Assembly (NCBI GenBank): GCA_030540495.1
Contig: JAUNWC010000090.1
Coordinates: 1 to 6,637, forward strand
Origin: Bacteroidota bacterium
Lineage (GTDB): Bacteria > Bacteroidota > Bacteroidia > Bacteroidales > P3
DNA length: 6,637 nt
Reading direction: 5' to 3'
Shown here: positions 6,615 through 6,637 of the stretch, one piece after another
Layout: every line of letters starts with the position of its first letter
Numbering within the stretch: the stretch's first letter is position 1
Notes under the pieces: model-generated
Database searches by the model: none
Told to the model about the DNA's origin: nothing
Seen by the model: the letters and a program-made list of their open reading frames with translations, nothing else
Translations under genes and position numbers: made by a program

Positions 6615-6637
6615 GGAGTCGCATAAACGTAATAACT

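Noticed and set aside
6596..6625. Start of a CRISPR array
   Set aside because: The repeat unit is only 9 bp with a 1-bp gap, so there are no spacers and no repeat of CRISPR length.

Overview
The window reads as a piece of an AT-rich Bacteroidota (Bacteroidetes) chromosome. The evidence is a tmRNA whose tag ends GENNYALAA, a tag type I associate with that phylum; a TAnnTTTG-type promoter candidate in front of it; A-rich leaders instead of clear Shine-Dalgarno sequences; and AnmK and MurF variants of the Bacteroidota style. No genus can be named from this sequence. No plasmid, phage, transposon or CRISPR signature was seen.

Bases 1-6010 hold five genes on the + strand that look like one transcription unit. 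In order they are the C-terminal part of a Wzx-type polysaccharide flippase (cut by the left edge), a GT4-type glycosyltransferase, murF (last cytoplasmic step of peptidoglycan precursor synthesis), anmK (recycling of anhydro-MurNAc from old peptidoglycan), a small secreted helical protein, and a TauE/SafE-type membrane transporter. That makes five complete genes after the partial flippase. Junctions are tight: about 55 bp, a 31-nt overlap, an 11-nt overlap, a 28-bp gap and a 15-bp gap. The first four genes share a cell-envelope theme: moving and building surface glycans, and making and recycling peptidoglycan units. The last two are less obviously connected and may only share the transcript.

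Bases 6062-6095 form a strong hairpin flanked by A and T runs, which can terminate transcription from both sides. Beyond it, on the - strand, lies ssrA (tmRNA, 6507 down to 6100), with its tag reading frame, acceptor stem, P2 helix and first pseudoknot all recognisable. Its probable promoter lies at 6524-6558. The right edge (6559-6637) carries only T/A-rich sequence and a short tandem repeat of unknown meaning.

I found no previously undescribed system. The points most worth checking are the pairing of murF and anmK inside a glycan export cluster, the non-ATG starts of two genes, and the small repeats upstream of ssrA.
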